From CAVQEK01 sp963711495 (GTDB taxonomy: Bacteria; Bacteroidota; Bacteroidia; Cytophagales; Cyclobacteriaceae), in contig CAVQEK010000004.1 in the NCBI GenBank assembly GCA_963711495.1, forward strand, positions 682,001 to 746,000: a DNA stretch of 64,000 nucleotides. The letters are read 5' to 3'. Position numbers and translations under genes: made by a program. Shown here one piece after another: positions 55,964 to 64,000 of this stretch. Each line of letters starts with the position of its first letter. Position 1 is the stretch's first letter. A model generated the notes under the pieces. It searched no databases and had not been told where the DNA came from. It worked only from the letters and a program-made list of their open reading frames with translations.

Positions 55964-58603
55964 TTAATGTTCCTGGAGGTGTGCCAATCTCTCCCGTAAA
56001 GTTTGTAATTTATTTTCGGCATCTTCCTTTTTCTGGCGTTCCATTTCTACGACTTTTTCCGGTGCATGTGCCACGAATTTTTCATTATTCAATTTTTTCA
56101 TGACCGAATCCAGAAAACCTTTAGTATAGTCGATTTCTTTACTGATATTTTCAATCTCTTTTTCGTGATCAATTCCTGATTCCAGGGGAACGTACCACTC
56201 GTCGGTTTTGATCATGAAACTCATGGCGCCTGCAACCTTGTCATCCACCTCCTCCAGTTTGTCAATATTGGCCATTTTCTGAATTATCGAAACAAAAGGT
56301 TGATAGGGCCGGTAGTTTTCTGTATTCGCAAATAAATCAAGTGTGGTTTTGAAAGGTATCTTATTGTTCTGACGAATGTTCCGGACATTGGCGATCACCT
56401 CAAAAGATAACCCGGCACTTTCAATAATCGATTGATCTGCTTTTTTTGCCTTTGGCCATTCAGAGATCATAATACAATCCTGAGTTTCCCGATCACGTAG
56501 CTGATGCCAAATTTCCTCGGTGATGAAAGGCATAAAAGGGTGTAATATTTTCATGAGCCTTTCGAAAAATCCAATCGTATATTCATGGGTCTGAATATTT
56601 ACCGGCTGGCCAAATTCAGGTTTTATCATCTCAAGATACCAGGAACAGAAGTCATTCCAGATCAACTTGTATAAAGTCAGTAATGCTTCCGATATCCTAT
56701 AATGGTGAAATTGCCGTTCCAATTCAGCCAAGGCCTGGTTGAAACAGGCCTCAAACCAGCGTATGGCAACTTCTTCGTGTTCGCCTTGGGCAATATTACT
56801 AGTTTCCCAACCTTTGATCAAACGCAGGGCATTCCAGATTTTATTGGAAAAATTGCGACCTTGTTCACACAGTTTGATGTCGAATAAAAGATCATTCCCT
56901 GCCGGAGAACTAAACAACATTCCGGTACGCACGCCATCGGCGCTGTATTGATTCATCAACTCAATTGGATCCGGAGAATTGCCCAGTGATTTAGACATCT
57001 TTCTGCCCAATTTATCTCGTACGATTCCGGTGAGGTATACATTTTTAAATGGTTTGTCATGTTTGTATTCATATCCGGAGATGATCATTCTGGCTACCCA
57101 AAAAAAGAGGATCTCTGGTGCTGTGACCAGATCATTGGTGGGATAGTAATAATCAAGATCAGCATTGTTTTCCGGATGATTGATCCCATCAAACACAGAT
57201 ATGGGCCAAAGCCAGGATGAAAACCAGGTATCCAGCACATCTTCTTCCTGCCTCAAATCGCTCATGGTAAGGGCACTGTTTCCGGTTTTTTGTTTGGCAA
57301 ATTCCAGTGCTTCTTTTTCCGTCTCTGCTACAACAAATTCGTGCGAGTTAGGAAGGTACCAGGCCGGTATCCGATGTCCCCACCACAACTGTCTTGAAAT
57401 GCACCAATCTTTCACATTTTCCATCCAGTGCCGATAGACATTTTTGAACTTTGCCGGATGCAGTTTTACATCATCGTGCATCACCGCCTCCAATGCAGGT
57501 TGAGCGAGTTCTTTCATAGCCAGAAACCACTGCATCGATAATTTGGGTTCAATGATGGCATCGGTTCGCTCAGAATGACCGACCTTATTGGTGTAATCCT
57601 CCGACTTCAGCAATGCGCCTTCTTCTTCCAGTCTTTTTACTGAGGCTCTTCGGGCGTCAAATCGGTCCATGCCCACAAACATTTGAGCCGCTTCACTTAA
57701 GGTGCCGTCGTCATTTAAGATATCGATAACTTCCAGATTGTGCCTAATACCAATTTCGTAGTCGTTGATATCGTGAGCTGGTGTGATTTTGAGACATCCG
57801 GTCCCGAATTCCATATCGACATATTCATCCCGGATAATGGGGACTTCCCGGTGTACCAAGGGTACGATCACCTTTTTACCCACTATATTTTTATATCGTT
57901 TATCCGCAGGATTCACACAAACCGCTGTATCCCCAAGGATAGTTTCCGGTCTGGTCGTGGCAATCGTTACAAACCCATCTTCACCTGCAATTTTATACTT
58001 CACGTAGTACAGCTTGCTTTTTTCTTCCTGGTATATGACTTCCTCATCAGAAACAGCCGTTTTTGCTTGAGGGTCCCAGTTAACCATCCGGACACCGCGA
58101 TAGATCTTCCCTTTATTATAAAGATCGACAAACACTTTGATCACACTTTGGTAGCGGGGTTCATCCATGGTAAAACAGGTGCGGTCCCAGTCGCAGGATG
58201 CACCTAGTTTTTTCAATTGTTCCAGGATGATTCCACCATATTTTTCCTTCCATTCCCAGGCGTATTCGAGGAATTTTTCACGGCTGAGGCTTTTTTTATT
58301 GATTCCCATGTCGCTGAGCATAGCCACCACCTTAGCTTCAGTAGCAATAGAGGCGTGGTCGGTGCCAGGCACCCAACAGGCTTCAAAACCCTCCATTCTG
58401 GCTTTTCGCGTGAGCACATCCTGAATGGTATTATTCAGCATATGCCCCATGTGGAGTACCCCGGTGACATTGGGTGGAGGTATTACAATGGTATATGGTT
58501 TTTTGTCAGGATTGGGTTTTGATTTAAAAAATTCGTTTTTCAACCAGATCTGATACCACTTGTCCTCTACCTTGCTCGGATCGTATTTCGTTGATAATGC
58601 CAT
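55964..58603 (-). CDS. valS: Valyl-tRNA synthetase
   Basis: It charges tRNA-Val and edits Thr-tRNA-Val. It has 879 residues. HIGH appears as HMGH (51-54) in PPPNVTGVLHMGHML and KMSKS at about 533-537. The editing domain lies between them. The C-terminal coiled-coil arm (about 810-879, KEIDYTKGFLDSVMKKL and EKVVEMERQKKEDAENKL) is complete. The ATG at 58603 gives MALSTKYDPSKVEDKWYQIW, a standard start. It appears monocistronic. Confidence 0.98.
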   Translation of the reverse strand: MALSTKYDPSKVEDKWYQIWLKNEFFKSKPNPDKKPYTIVIPPPNVTGVLHMGHMLNNTIQDVLTRKARMEGFEACWVPGTDHASIATEAKVVAMLSDMGINKKSLSREKFLEYAWEWKEKYGGIILEQLKKLGASCDWDRTCFTMDEPRYQSVIKVFVDLYNKGKIYRGVRMVNWDPQAKTAVSDEEVIYQEEKSKLYYVKYKIAGEDGFVTIATTRPETILGDTAVCVNPADKRYKNIVGKKVIVPLVHREVPIIRDEYVDMEFGTGCLKITPAHDINDYEIGIRHNLEVIDILNDDGTLSEAAQMFVGMDRFDARRASVKRLEEEGALLKSEDYTNKVGHSERTDAIIEPKLSMQWFLAMKELAQPALEAVMHDDVKLHPAKFKNVYRHWMENVKDWCISRQLWWGHRIPAWYLPNSHEFVVAETEKEALEFAKQKTGNSALTMSDLRQEEDVLDTWFSSWLWPISVFDGINHPENNADLDYYYPTNDLVTAPEILFFWVARMIISGYEYKHDKPFKNVYLTGIVRDKLGRKMSKSLGNSPDPIELMNQYSADGVRTGMLFSSPAGNDLLFDIKLCEQGRNFSNKIWNALRLIKGWETSNIAQGEHEEVAIRWFEACFNQALAELERQFHHYRISEALLTLYKLIWNDFCSWYLEMIKPEFGQPVNIQTHEYTIGFFERLMKILHPFMPFITEEIWHQLRDRETQDCIMISEWPKAKKADQSIIESAGLSFEVIANVRNIRQNNKIPFKTTLDLFANTENYRPYQPFVSIIQKMANIDKLEEVDDKVAGAMSFMIKTDEWYVPLESGIDHEKEIENISKEIDYTKGFLDSVMKKLNNEKFVAHAPEKVVEMERQKKEDAENKLQTLRERLAHLQEH

Positions 58604-58730
58604 ATTAATTTTTTATTGCCGGAATAATGCTTTTAAAAATGAGGTGCAAAATTAGTTAAAAAATGGATTTATTTGGAACGGTTTAGGTTGAAATGCATCA
58701 AGAAACCAGACAAGATCACCCTGCTCATTT

Positions 58731-59033
58731 TTACTTGTCAGGACGTTTAAATTCTTTAAAATAATCCGATATCGCATTCACATAAACTTCATAAGCATTA
58801 ATTCCTGCCTCTGTGATCATACAGGTTGTCAGTGGATAGTTGCCCCGAAAGGTTTTTTTAATTTTAATATAGCCACCGTCCTTTAATTTGGTCAACTGAA
58901 AACTTAGATTACCTTTTGAGGTGTTGATATTCTCCAGTAAAAAACCAAACTCAGCCGACTTTACACCAATTAAAATGGACATAATGGAAAGCCTGACCTG
59001 CGAATGTAACAATGGATCCAAATCCCGGAACAT
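58731..59033 (-). CDS. Winged-helix transcription regulator (ArsR/MarR-like)
   Basis: It has 100 residues and one winged helix covering nearly the whole protein. The start LDPLLHSQVRLSIMSIL and the recognition region NTSKGNLSFQLTKLKDGGYI are typical of the Bacteroidota one-domain regulators that sit beside a membrane protein gene. No sensor domain or metal-binding cysteines. It lies 6 bp after the membrane protein gene, so the two form an operon and it may regulate itself. Confidence 0.85.
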   Translation of the reverse strand: MFRDLDPLLHSQVRLSIMSILIGVKSAEFGFLLENINTSKGNLSFQLTKLKDGGYIKIKKTFRGNYPLTTCMITEAGINAYEVYVNAISDYFKEFKRPDK

Positions 59034-59039
59034 GGATAC

Positions 59040-59651
59040 TCAGCTTTTTCGTTTGGAATACAAAATGTGCCCCGGAATGATGAATGCAATTAACCAGGCC
59101 AGCGCTTCAACAAGAAGTTGATTTTTCAATTCGAGATAAGAAGCTGCATATGCCAACATGCCAAAAATTATTCCCCCGATGATCAGTAATCGGTAGCGCA
59201 AAATACCTCCGGTGACAACTGTTGCAAATGCAATAAAAACCATAAAGATCGGATGTTGAAGTTTGAAGTTGGCTTCATTCAGGATATTGAACAGGATCAA
59301 ATTTACCAGCATCATTGCCGCTACGAGTGATACCCAAACATATCTCAAAGAAATACCGATATAGGTCTGCACCTTCCGGCGATGTTTTAAAATGTAATAT
59401 ATCGTAAAAGCCAGCCCTAGGAAATAATCATAATTTTCCACGAATTCCAGCACATGCCTGATTTGAAAAGGTACGTATATTTTGCTCATCAAATAAGGCA
59501 AGACGTAGTTAATGAAACTGATCCACCCCCATACGATGAATAGGATCCCGTCATTTTTGAGTTTGTTTTGTGAAACCCGGATCATTGCATGAATCACCTG
59601 AAGCGATTGGCTTTCATCAAATGATTCTGATTTTGGTGTGTTTTCATCCAT
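59040..59651 (-). CDS. Unknown membrane protein paired with the winged-helix regulator
   Basis: It has 203 residues with about five membrane helices, among them ILFIVWGWISFINYVLPYL, YVWVSLVAAMMLVNLILFNI and LLIIGGIIFGMLAYAASYL. The N-terminus is acidic and cytoplasmic; the C-terminus ends in KRKS. No transporter signature. The pairing with a winged-helix regulator is a repeated arrangement in Bacteroidota (from memory). Function unknown. Confidence 0.75.
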   Translation of the reverse strand: MDENTPKSESFDESQSLQVIHAMIRVSQNKLKNDGILFIVWGWISFINYVLPYLMSKIYVPFQIRHVLEFVENYDYFLGLAFTIYYILKHRRKVQTYIGISLRYVWVSLVAAMMLVNLILFNILNEANFKLQHPIFMVFIAFATVVTGGILRYRLLIIGGIIFGMLAYAASYLELKNQLLVEALAWLIAFIIPGHILYSKRKS

Positions 59652-59861
59652 GATTTGAGTGTTTTAATATTAAAACAAGTTTGTAATACAAACCTAATTA
59701 GAATGCACATTTTAGTCAATCAAAAGGTCATATTTTATTGCTGTGTTATAATGCCTGCCGGTCAGGAATTAGAAAGGCGTAATCAAAAAAATAATTTCAG
59801 TCAATTCGAATTTTTATTCAGGAAAAAGACTGAAATTCGCCAGCTTTTTTGCAACGATCTC

Positions 59862-60476
59862 ATGAACCAAGGTTTTGATTACCTGATCGATAACATTGCC
59901 GAACGAGGTTTTGGCATCATCGATAATTTCCTCACCACACAAGATATTACCTTGTTACAGGAAGACTTGCTGCAAAAATATGAGCAGGAAGGATTTAAAA
60001 AAGCGGGTATTGGCAAACAAGACCACTTTCAAATTGAACGCGCGGTCCGTGGAGATTATATCTGTTGGTTTGACAAAGAAAATAGAGAAGTTGCCCAGCA
60101 GGCCTATCTGGAAAAATTGAACAAATTGATGACTTTTATCAACCGGACATGCTATTTGGGTATTAATGATGTGGAAGTACATTACGCGCTTTATCCGAAA
60201 GGCTCATTTTATAAGCGACATCTCGACCAATTTTTATTTGATGATAAGCGCAAACTTACGGTGATCTTTTACCTCAATGAGAACTGGTCTGCTGAAAATG
60301 GGGGTCAATTGGTGATCTACCTGCCGAATCAAGAAACCATGGAGATTCTGCCAATCAGTGGCCGGCTCGTTTGTTTTGATAGCGCCAAACTGGAACACGA
60401 AGTGTTGCCGGCGAATCGTGAACGATTAAGCATCACCGGATGGTTTAAAAATATTCCAGCCTACGGAATGGCTTAA
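59862..60476 (+). CDS. 2OG-Fe(II) oxygenase (prolyl 4-hydroxylase-like)
   Basis: This predicted iron and 2-oxoglutarate dioxygenase would hydroxylate a protein or small molecule. About 204 residues from MNQGFDYLIDNIAERGFG; the frame is open further upstream, with Met at 59751 and 59655, but only the part after 59862 resembles the family. The double-stranded beta-helix carries HxD in RHLDQF (His120, Asp122), the distal His179 in LEHEVLP and the 2OG-binding Arg188 in RLSITGWF. The WSAENGGQL segment is typical. It is divergent from the membrane protein gene. Confidence 0.88.
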   Translation: MNQGFDYLIDNIAERGFGIIDNFLTTQDITLLQEDLLQKYEQEGFKKAGIGKQDHFQIERAVRGDYICWFDKENREVAQQAYLEKLNKLMTFINRTCYLGINDVEVHYALYPKGSFYKRHLDQFLFDDKRKLTVIFYLNENWSAENGGQLVIYLPNQETMEILPISGRLVCFDSAKLEHEVLPANRERLSITGWFKNIPAYGMA

Positions 60477-60521
60477 TGCGAATTAGTTTTTTTATCTGTT
60501 CAACTAAGCAGATCGTTAAAA

Positions 60522-61373
60522 TCACCGGGTTTGCTTCAGGAACTCGGACGATTTTTCAGCAGCATATTTTGTGTACACGGGCAAAGAATTTCTCTTCCAG
60601 GGGTGCGTTCCACCAAAAGTATGGTCTGCACCATCCATAATATCCAACGCAACAGCGGGATTCCATCTTTTCAACATTCTCGCAGCTTCTGCATCTACCG
60701 TTTGATCATCCGTGCCGTGCATCACCAATACTGGAATTTTAAGGGTTTTTATGGCTTCCGGTATCTGAAGGCGTTCCCGGTTAGCCCGGTAATTTTCAAC
60801 GATCTGATAGTGCATTGGCATTTCCTGATTGGTGCGGCTGTTGTGCACATAGATTGTTCCAACACGTTTCCAATATTCCAGTTCTTCGGTTGTGTGCCAG
60901 GTTTCCAAATTATTGACGGCAGCCCAGGTGACAATACCTTTTACACGTTGATCTTCCTTGGCCTTCAGAATGACGTGCCCTCCTCCGCGACTGTGGCCAA
61001 TCAGAAAAAGGTTATTCAAATCCATTTCTTCTTTTGGAACCGGAGTTAACCCCGTAAAAAGCGCATCAATCAGCACACCGGTGTCGTCAAGTTCAATACA
61101 GAAATTATTATTGGCAAAAGCCTCGAGGTCGGCAAATGCGGTGGGGATTTCAAGGGTGGTGCCATTGTGAGAAAAATTCATTTTAATGAAAATAAAACCG
61201 CGATTGGCAAAAAATTCTGAAACAAGATTGAAATGTCCCCAATCTTTAAAACCTTTGAATCCGTGATTAAAAATTATCACCGGTTTCGGCAGGCTGTTTT
61301 TTAAATAACGGGCATCAGCAAGAAATTTTCTCTGGTGATGTTTTGAGGTAAGTGTAAATTGTTTATACTCCAT
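60522..61373 (-). CDS. Alpha/beta hydrolase (dienelactone hydrolase/prolyl oligopeptidase-like)
   Basis: It has 283 residues, cytoplasmic. The oxyanion region is IFNHGFKGFKDWGHF. The nucleophile Ser is in GHSRGGG, the Asp in VMHGTDDQTVDAEAA and the His in GADHTFGG. The substrate is not evident; probably a carboxylic ester or small peptide. It stands alone, convergent with the oxygenase gene. Confidence 0.88.
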   Translation of the reverse strand: MEYKQFTLTSKHHQRKFLADARYLKNSLPKPVIIFNHGFKGFKDWGHFNLVSEFFANRGFIFIKMNFSHNGTTLEIPTAFADLEAFANNNFCIELDDTGVLIDALFTGLTPVPKEEMDLNNLFLIGHSRGGGHVILKAKEDQRVKGIVTWAAVNNLETWHTTEELEYWKRVGTIYVHNSRTNQEMPMHYQIVENYRANRERLQIPEAIKTLKIPVLVMHGTDDQTVDAEAARMLKRWNPAVALDIMDGADHTFGGTHPWKRNSLPVYTKYAAEKSSEFLKQTR

Positions 61374-61419
61374 AATAAGCAGGCAAATGATATTTACAGT
61401 GAATATTTTAACGCTTCAT

Positions 61420-61427
61420 TAACTTTG
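61420..61427 (+). promoter_or_regulatory. -7 box for the polyprenyl synthase gene
   Basis: TAACTTTG fits TAnnTTTG and is followed by CA. It lies 43 nt upstream of the ATG at 61471. Confidence 0.5.
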
Positions 61428-61470
61428 CAGATGCACAAATTGATATTATTATTGTAGCATCTTTAACGGC

Positions 61471-62445
61471 ATGTCTTTGAAAATAAAGGATATACAAGCA
61501 CCAATAGCAAATGAAATGGTGGAATTTGAAAAAAAATTCCGTGATTCCATGAAGAGCAAGGTGCTATTGATCGACAAAATAATGACATATATCGTAAAGC
61601 GCAAAGGTAAACAAATGCGACCGATGTTTGTCTTTCTTGCAGCAGGAGTAGCAGGAGATATTAATGAATCCACCCACCGTGGAGCCGCCTTGATTGAATT
61701 GTTGCATACGGCTACATTAGTGCATGACGATGTCGTAGATGATGCTAATTACCGGAGGGGGTTTTTTTCGATTAATGCTTTGTGGAAAAACAAAATCGCC
61801 GTACTGGTTGGGGATTATCTGCTTTCCCGTGGTCTGTTGCTTTCCATGGAACATGGCGATTACCACCTGTTGAAAATTGTAACGGATGCCGTACGTGAAA
61901 TGAGTGAGGGAGAATTGCTCCAAATGGAAAAGGCCCGAAAACTGGATATTGATGAATCGGTCTATTATGACATTATACGACAAAAAACAGCTTCTCTAAT
62001 TGCCTCCTGCTGTGCTGTTGGGGCTTGTTCTTCAGGCAGTGACCAGGAAACCATTGAACAGTTGCGGCTTTTTGGTGAAAAAGTTGGGATGGCATTCCAG
62101 ATCAAAGATGATTTATTTGACTATGGTTCTGCTGAGATCGGTAAACCACTTGGCATCGATATCAAAGAAAAAAAAATGACTTTGCCACTCATTTATGCCT
62201 TGAGAAACGCCGGCAAACCCGACAAACAAAGATTGATATCCATCATCAAAAAAGAAAGCCATAAATCAAAGAAAGTAGAAGAAGTGATTGCTTTTGTTAG
62301 AGATTCCGGCGGGATAGAATATGCGAATCAAATCATGGAAAAATATTATAATGAAGCCCTGGAAACACTGGAGAATTTCGAAAAATCAACATATAAAGTC
62401 GCGCTGCAACAATTGGTACAATTCACCATCGAGCGCAATAAATAA
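61471..62445 (+). CDS. Long-chain polyprenyl diphosphate synthase
   Basis: It extends isoprenoid chains, most likely for the menaquinone side chain. It has 324 residues. The first Asp-rich motif is DDVVDD in LVHDDVVDDANYRRG and the second is KDDLFDYG. KGKQMRPM provides the isopentenyl-diphosphate-binding residues. The small residues upstream of the first motif (AALIELLHTATL) suggest a long product as in octaprenyl synthase; chain length is an inference. Confidence 0.93.
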   Translation: MSLKIKDIQAPIANEMVEFEKKFRDSMKSKVLLIDKIMTYIVKRKGKQMRPMFVFLAAGVAGDINESTHRGAALIELLHTATLVHDDVVDDANYRRGFFSINALWKNKIAVLVGDYLLSRGLLLSMEHGDYHLLKIVTDAVREMSEGELLQMEKARKLDIDESVYYDIIRQKTASLIASCCAVGACSSGSDQETIEQLRLFGEKVGMAFQIKDDLFDYGSAEIGKPLGIDIKEKKMTLPLIYALRNAGKPDKQRLISIIKKESHKSKKVEEVIAFVRDSGGIEYANQIMEKYYNEALETLENFEKSTYKVALQQLVQFTIERNK

Positions 62446-62509
62446 TTGTTGTTTTACCAGTTAATCCCTGGTTTTTCGATTAAGTGAAACAATAAAACCT
62501 CTCAGAACA

Positions 62510-63538
62510 TTGAAAGCACTCGTTTTAGAAGCCTACAACAAACTTGTTTATAAGGAAGTTCCGACACCTGAGATTGCTGATCACGAAGTGCTAGTCCGGG
62601 TCAAGGCATGCGGTATCTGTGGCAGCGACGTTCATGGCATGGATGGCAGTAGCGGCCGAAGGATTCCACCGATAATAATGGGGCATGAAGCATCCGGGAC
62701 GATCGCAAAAATGGGCAAAAATGTCAGGAATTGGAAAATTTCTGACCGGGTAACCTTCGATTCTACCATTTATCCACAGGATGACTGGTTTACCAAACGC
62801 GGGCAATACAATTTAAGCGATCATCGGAGAGTACTTGGTGTATCACCGGGTGATTACAGACAAAATGGAGCATTTGCGGAATATGTAGTTGTGCCGGATC
62901 ATATATTGTATCGCATACCAGATAATGTGACATTTGAGCAGGCGGCTATGGTTGAGCCGGTGGCTGTGGCGGCACACGCTATTGGTTTGACAAAAATAGC
63001 ACTGAACGATACAGTGGTTGTGGTGGGCGCCGGCATGATCGGACTTTTCCTCATTCAATTACTTTCCCAGACCAGTGCAGGAAAAATCATTGCAGTGGAT
63101 CTGGATCCGCGGAAGTTGGAACTGGCCAAAAATTTTGGAGCGGATGAAACATTAGACTCGAATGCCATGGTGATGGAAAATATAAAAACACACACTGAAG
63201 ACCGTGGCGCCGACGTTGTTTTTGAGGCAGTTGGCCTTTCGACGACATTAACGCTGGCTGTGGAAAGCGTGCGTAAAGGTGGGTCCGTAACCTTAATAGG
63301 TAACCTGGTTCCAAAGGCCGAATTGCCGTTACAGTCAGTAGTAACCCGGCAAATCACCATACAAGGCAGTTGTGCTATTTGTGGTGAATATGACTTGGTT
63401 TTAAAAATGATGAGTGAAGGAAAGATTGATGTAAGCAAAATGATCTCTGCGGTGGTTCCACTTGCAGACGGTGCAGATTGGTTTAAAAAATTATATGATA
63501 AAACGCCCGGTTTGAATAAAATAATTTTGGAACCTTAA
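62510..63538 (+). CDS. Zinc-type alcohol/polyol dehydrogenase without structural-zinc cysteines
   Basis: This medium-chain dehydrogenase would oxidise a polyol or similar alcohol with NAD. It has 342 residues. The catalytic zinc ligands are kept: Cys37 in CGICGSD, His59/Glu60 in MGHEASG and Glu149 in MVEP. The nucleotide-binding motif is VGAGMIG (about 172-178). The loop that normally holds four structural-zinc cysteines reads YPQDDWFTKRGQYNLS (88-103), with Pro89, Asp92, Thr95 and Ser103 in their places. The start codon is TTG at 62510; no ATG lies nearby in frame. An oxidoreductase gene follows by 11 bp, suggesting a sugar-alcohol pathway. Confidence 0.88.
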   Translation: MKALVLEAYNKLVYKEVPTPEIADHEVLVRVKACGICGSDVHGMDGSSGRRIPPIIMGHEASGTIAKMGKNVRNWKISDRVTFDSTIYPQDDWFTKRGQYNLSDHRRVLGVSPGDYRQNGAFAEYVVVPDHILYRIPDNVTFEQAAMVEPVAVAAHAIGLTKIALNDTVVVVGAGMIGLFLIQLLSQTSAGKIIAVDLDPRKLELAKNFGADETLDSNAMVMENIKTHTEDRGADVVFEAVGLSTTLTLAVESVRKGGSVTLIGNLVPKAELPLQSVVTRQITIQGSCAICGEYDLVLKMMSEGKIDVSKMISAVVPLADGADWFKKLYDKTPGLNKIILEP

Positions 63539-63549
63539 ATCATTTCGTT

Positions 63550-64000
63550 ATGTCAGATATCAGGGTTGCAATATTGGGTTGCGGTAAAGTAGCTCACTTG
63601 CATGCGAAGGCTTTGGAACAAATTGAAAAAGCAAACCTTAAAGCTGTCTGGAGTCGAACTTTTTCCTCGGCAGAAAAGTTTTCTGCCCATTATGGGGTTG
63701 CCGCCTATCAGGACATTAACCTGATGATCAGAGAAGAAGGAATTCAAATGGTGATTGTTTGTACGCCGCATCCTTTCCATCTCCAACCGGTTTTGGAATC
63801 ACTGGAAGCTGGAGCGCATGTGTTGGTAGAAAAACCACTTGCATCGTCATTGGCTGATTGTGATCAAATGATCTCAATTGCCAAACGCACCAGCAAAAGA
63901 TTGGGCGTGATTAGTCAGCGGCGCTGGTATCCGGCTGCTTTGCGGGTAAAACAGGCGATCGAATCCAACAAAATCGGGAATCCTGTATTGGGTACGGTAC
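63550..64000 (+). CDS. Gfo/Idh/MocA-family oxidoreductase (partial, runs off window)
   Basis: About 150 residues are visible from MSDIRVAILGCGKVAHLHAK. GCGKVA is the NAD(P)-binding glycine motif, and VCTPHPFHLQPVLESLEAG followed by VLVEKPLA is the family signature with the catalytic Lys of EKP. The reading frame is open to base 64000, so truncation is only the window edge. It is 11 bp after the alcohol dehydrogenase gene and probably works on a related sugar derivative. Confidence 0.93.
   Translation, partial: MSDIRVAILGCGKVAHLHAKALEQIEKANLKAVWSRTFSSAEKFSAHYGVAAYQDINLMIREEGIQMVIVCTPHPFHLQPVLESLEAGAHVLVEKPLASSLADCDQMISIAKRTSKRLGVISQRRWYPAALRVKQAIESNKIGNPVLGTV

Noticed and set aside
62456..62476. 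ACCAG/CTGGT hairpin with TTTTT between the polyprenyl synthase and dehydrogenase genes
   Set aside because: The stem is only 5 bp; too weak to call a terminator.

Overview
The window looks like chromosomal DNA of a Bacteroidota bacterium, probably of the Saprospiria/Chitinophagia type (placement at class level is inference). The evidence is: at least a dozen upstream regions with the Bacteroidota -7 box TAnnTTTG and almost no Shine-Dalgarno sequences; an IF-2 with a long K/E/P-rich N-terminus; a carbamoyl-phosphate synthase large chain without its C-terminal allosteric domain; an AccD whose zinc ribbon has decayed; a DUF4834-type small membrane protein; Na+-pumping NADH:quinone reductase subunit F; and an S16 protein with a very long acidic tail. 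Base composition is moderate by eye (low to mid 40s % GC). Genes are densely packed. I see no rRNA, tRNA, CRISPR array, insertion sequence or phage gene.

Layout. 1-3.7 kb (minus): rimP-nusA-infB, with infB cut by the window edge and a promoter plus intrinsic terminator in the rimP leader. 3.8-10.3 kb (plus): cysS overlapping an M28-type lipoprotein, then polA and an unknown exported protein. 10.4-19.1 kb: accessory block with a small membrane protein, a large secreted enzyme of carbohydrate-lyase/hydrolase appearance, an unknown lipoprotein, a GH92 alpha-mannosidase with a LamG domain and a CE7 acetyl esterase; there is no SusC/SusD pair. 19.3-21.8 kb: Crp/Fnr regulator with a Cys-rich motif beside a SulP anion transporter. 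22.1-28.6 kb (minus): RND-family exporter-ileS-lspA. 29.1-34.9 kb: small secreted protein, cystathionine beta-synthase, M14 carboxypeptidase and an arginase-fold protein that has lost exactly one of its two metal sites. 35-40.4 kb (minus): nqrF alone, accD, DUF4834 protein and carB. 40.4-45.4 kb: orphan 82-residue gene, an NtrC-type regulator and a hybrid histidine kinase placed tail to tail. 45.6-51.5 kb (minus): sucA-sucB-lpdA, the complete 2-oxoglutarate dehydrogenase complex. 51.8-55.2 kb (plus): rpsP-rimM-trmD, rplS and dapF. 55.3-64 kb: unknown protein, valS, winged-helix regulator with a membrane protein, 2OG-Fe(II) oxygenase, alpha/beta hydrolase, polyprenyl synthase, a zinc-type alcohol dehydrogenase without structural-zinc cysteines, and the start of a Gfo/Idh/MocA oxidoreductase.

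Most of the window is core growth machinery: translation, replication, TCA cycle, pyrimidine, fatty-acid and lysine/wall precursors. I found no clear new multi-gene system. The most unusual items are the arginase-fold protein that keeps one metal site and loses the other, the promoter/terminator leader in front of rimP, the near-identical start sequences of the rpsP and rplS promoters, the S16 tail, and several small unannotated genes and operator-like inverted repeats.
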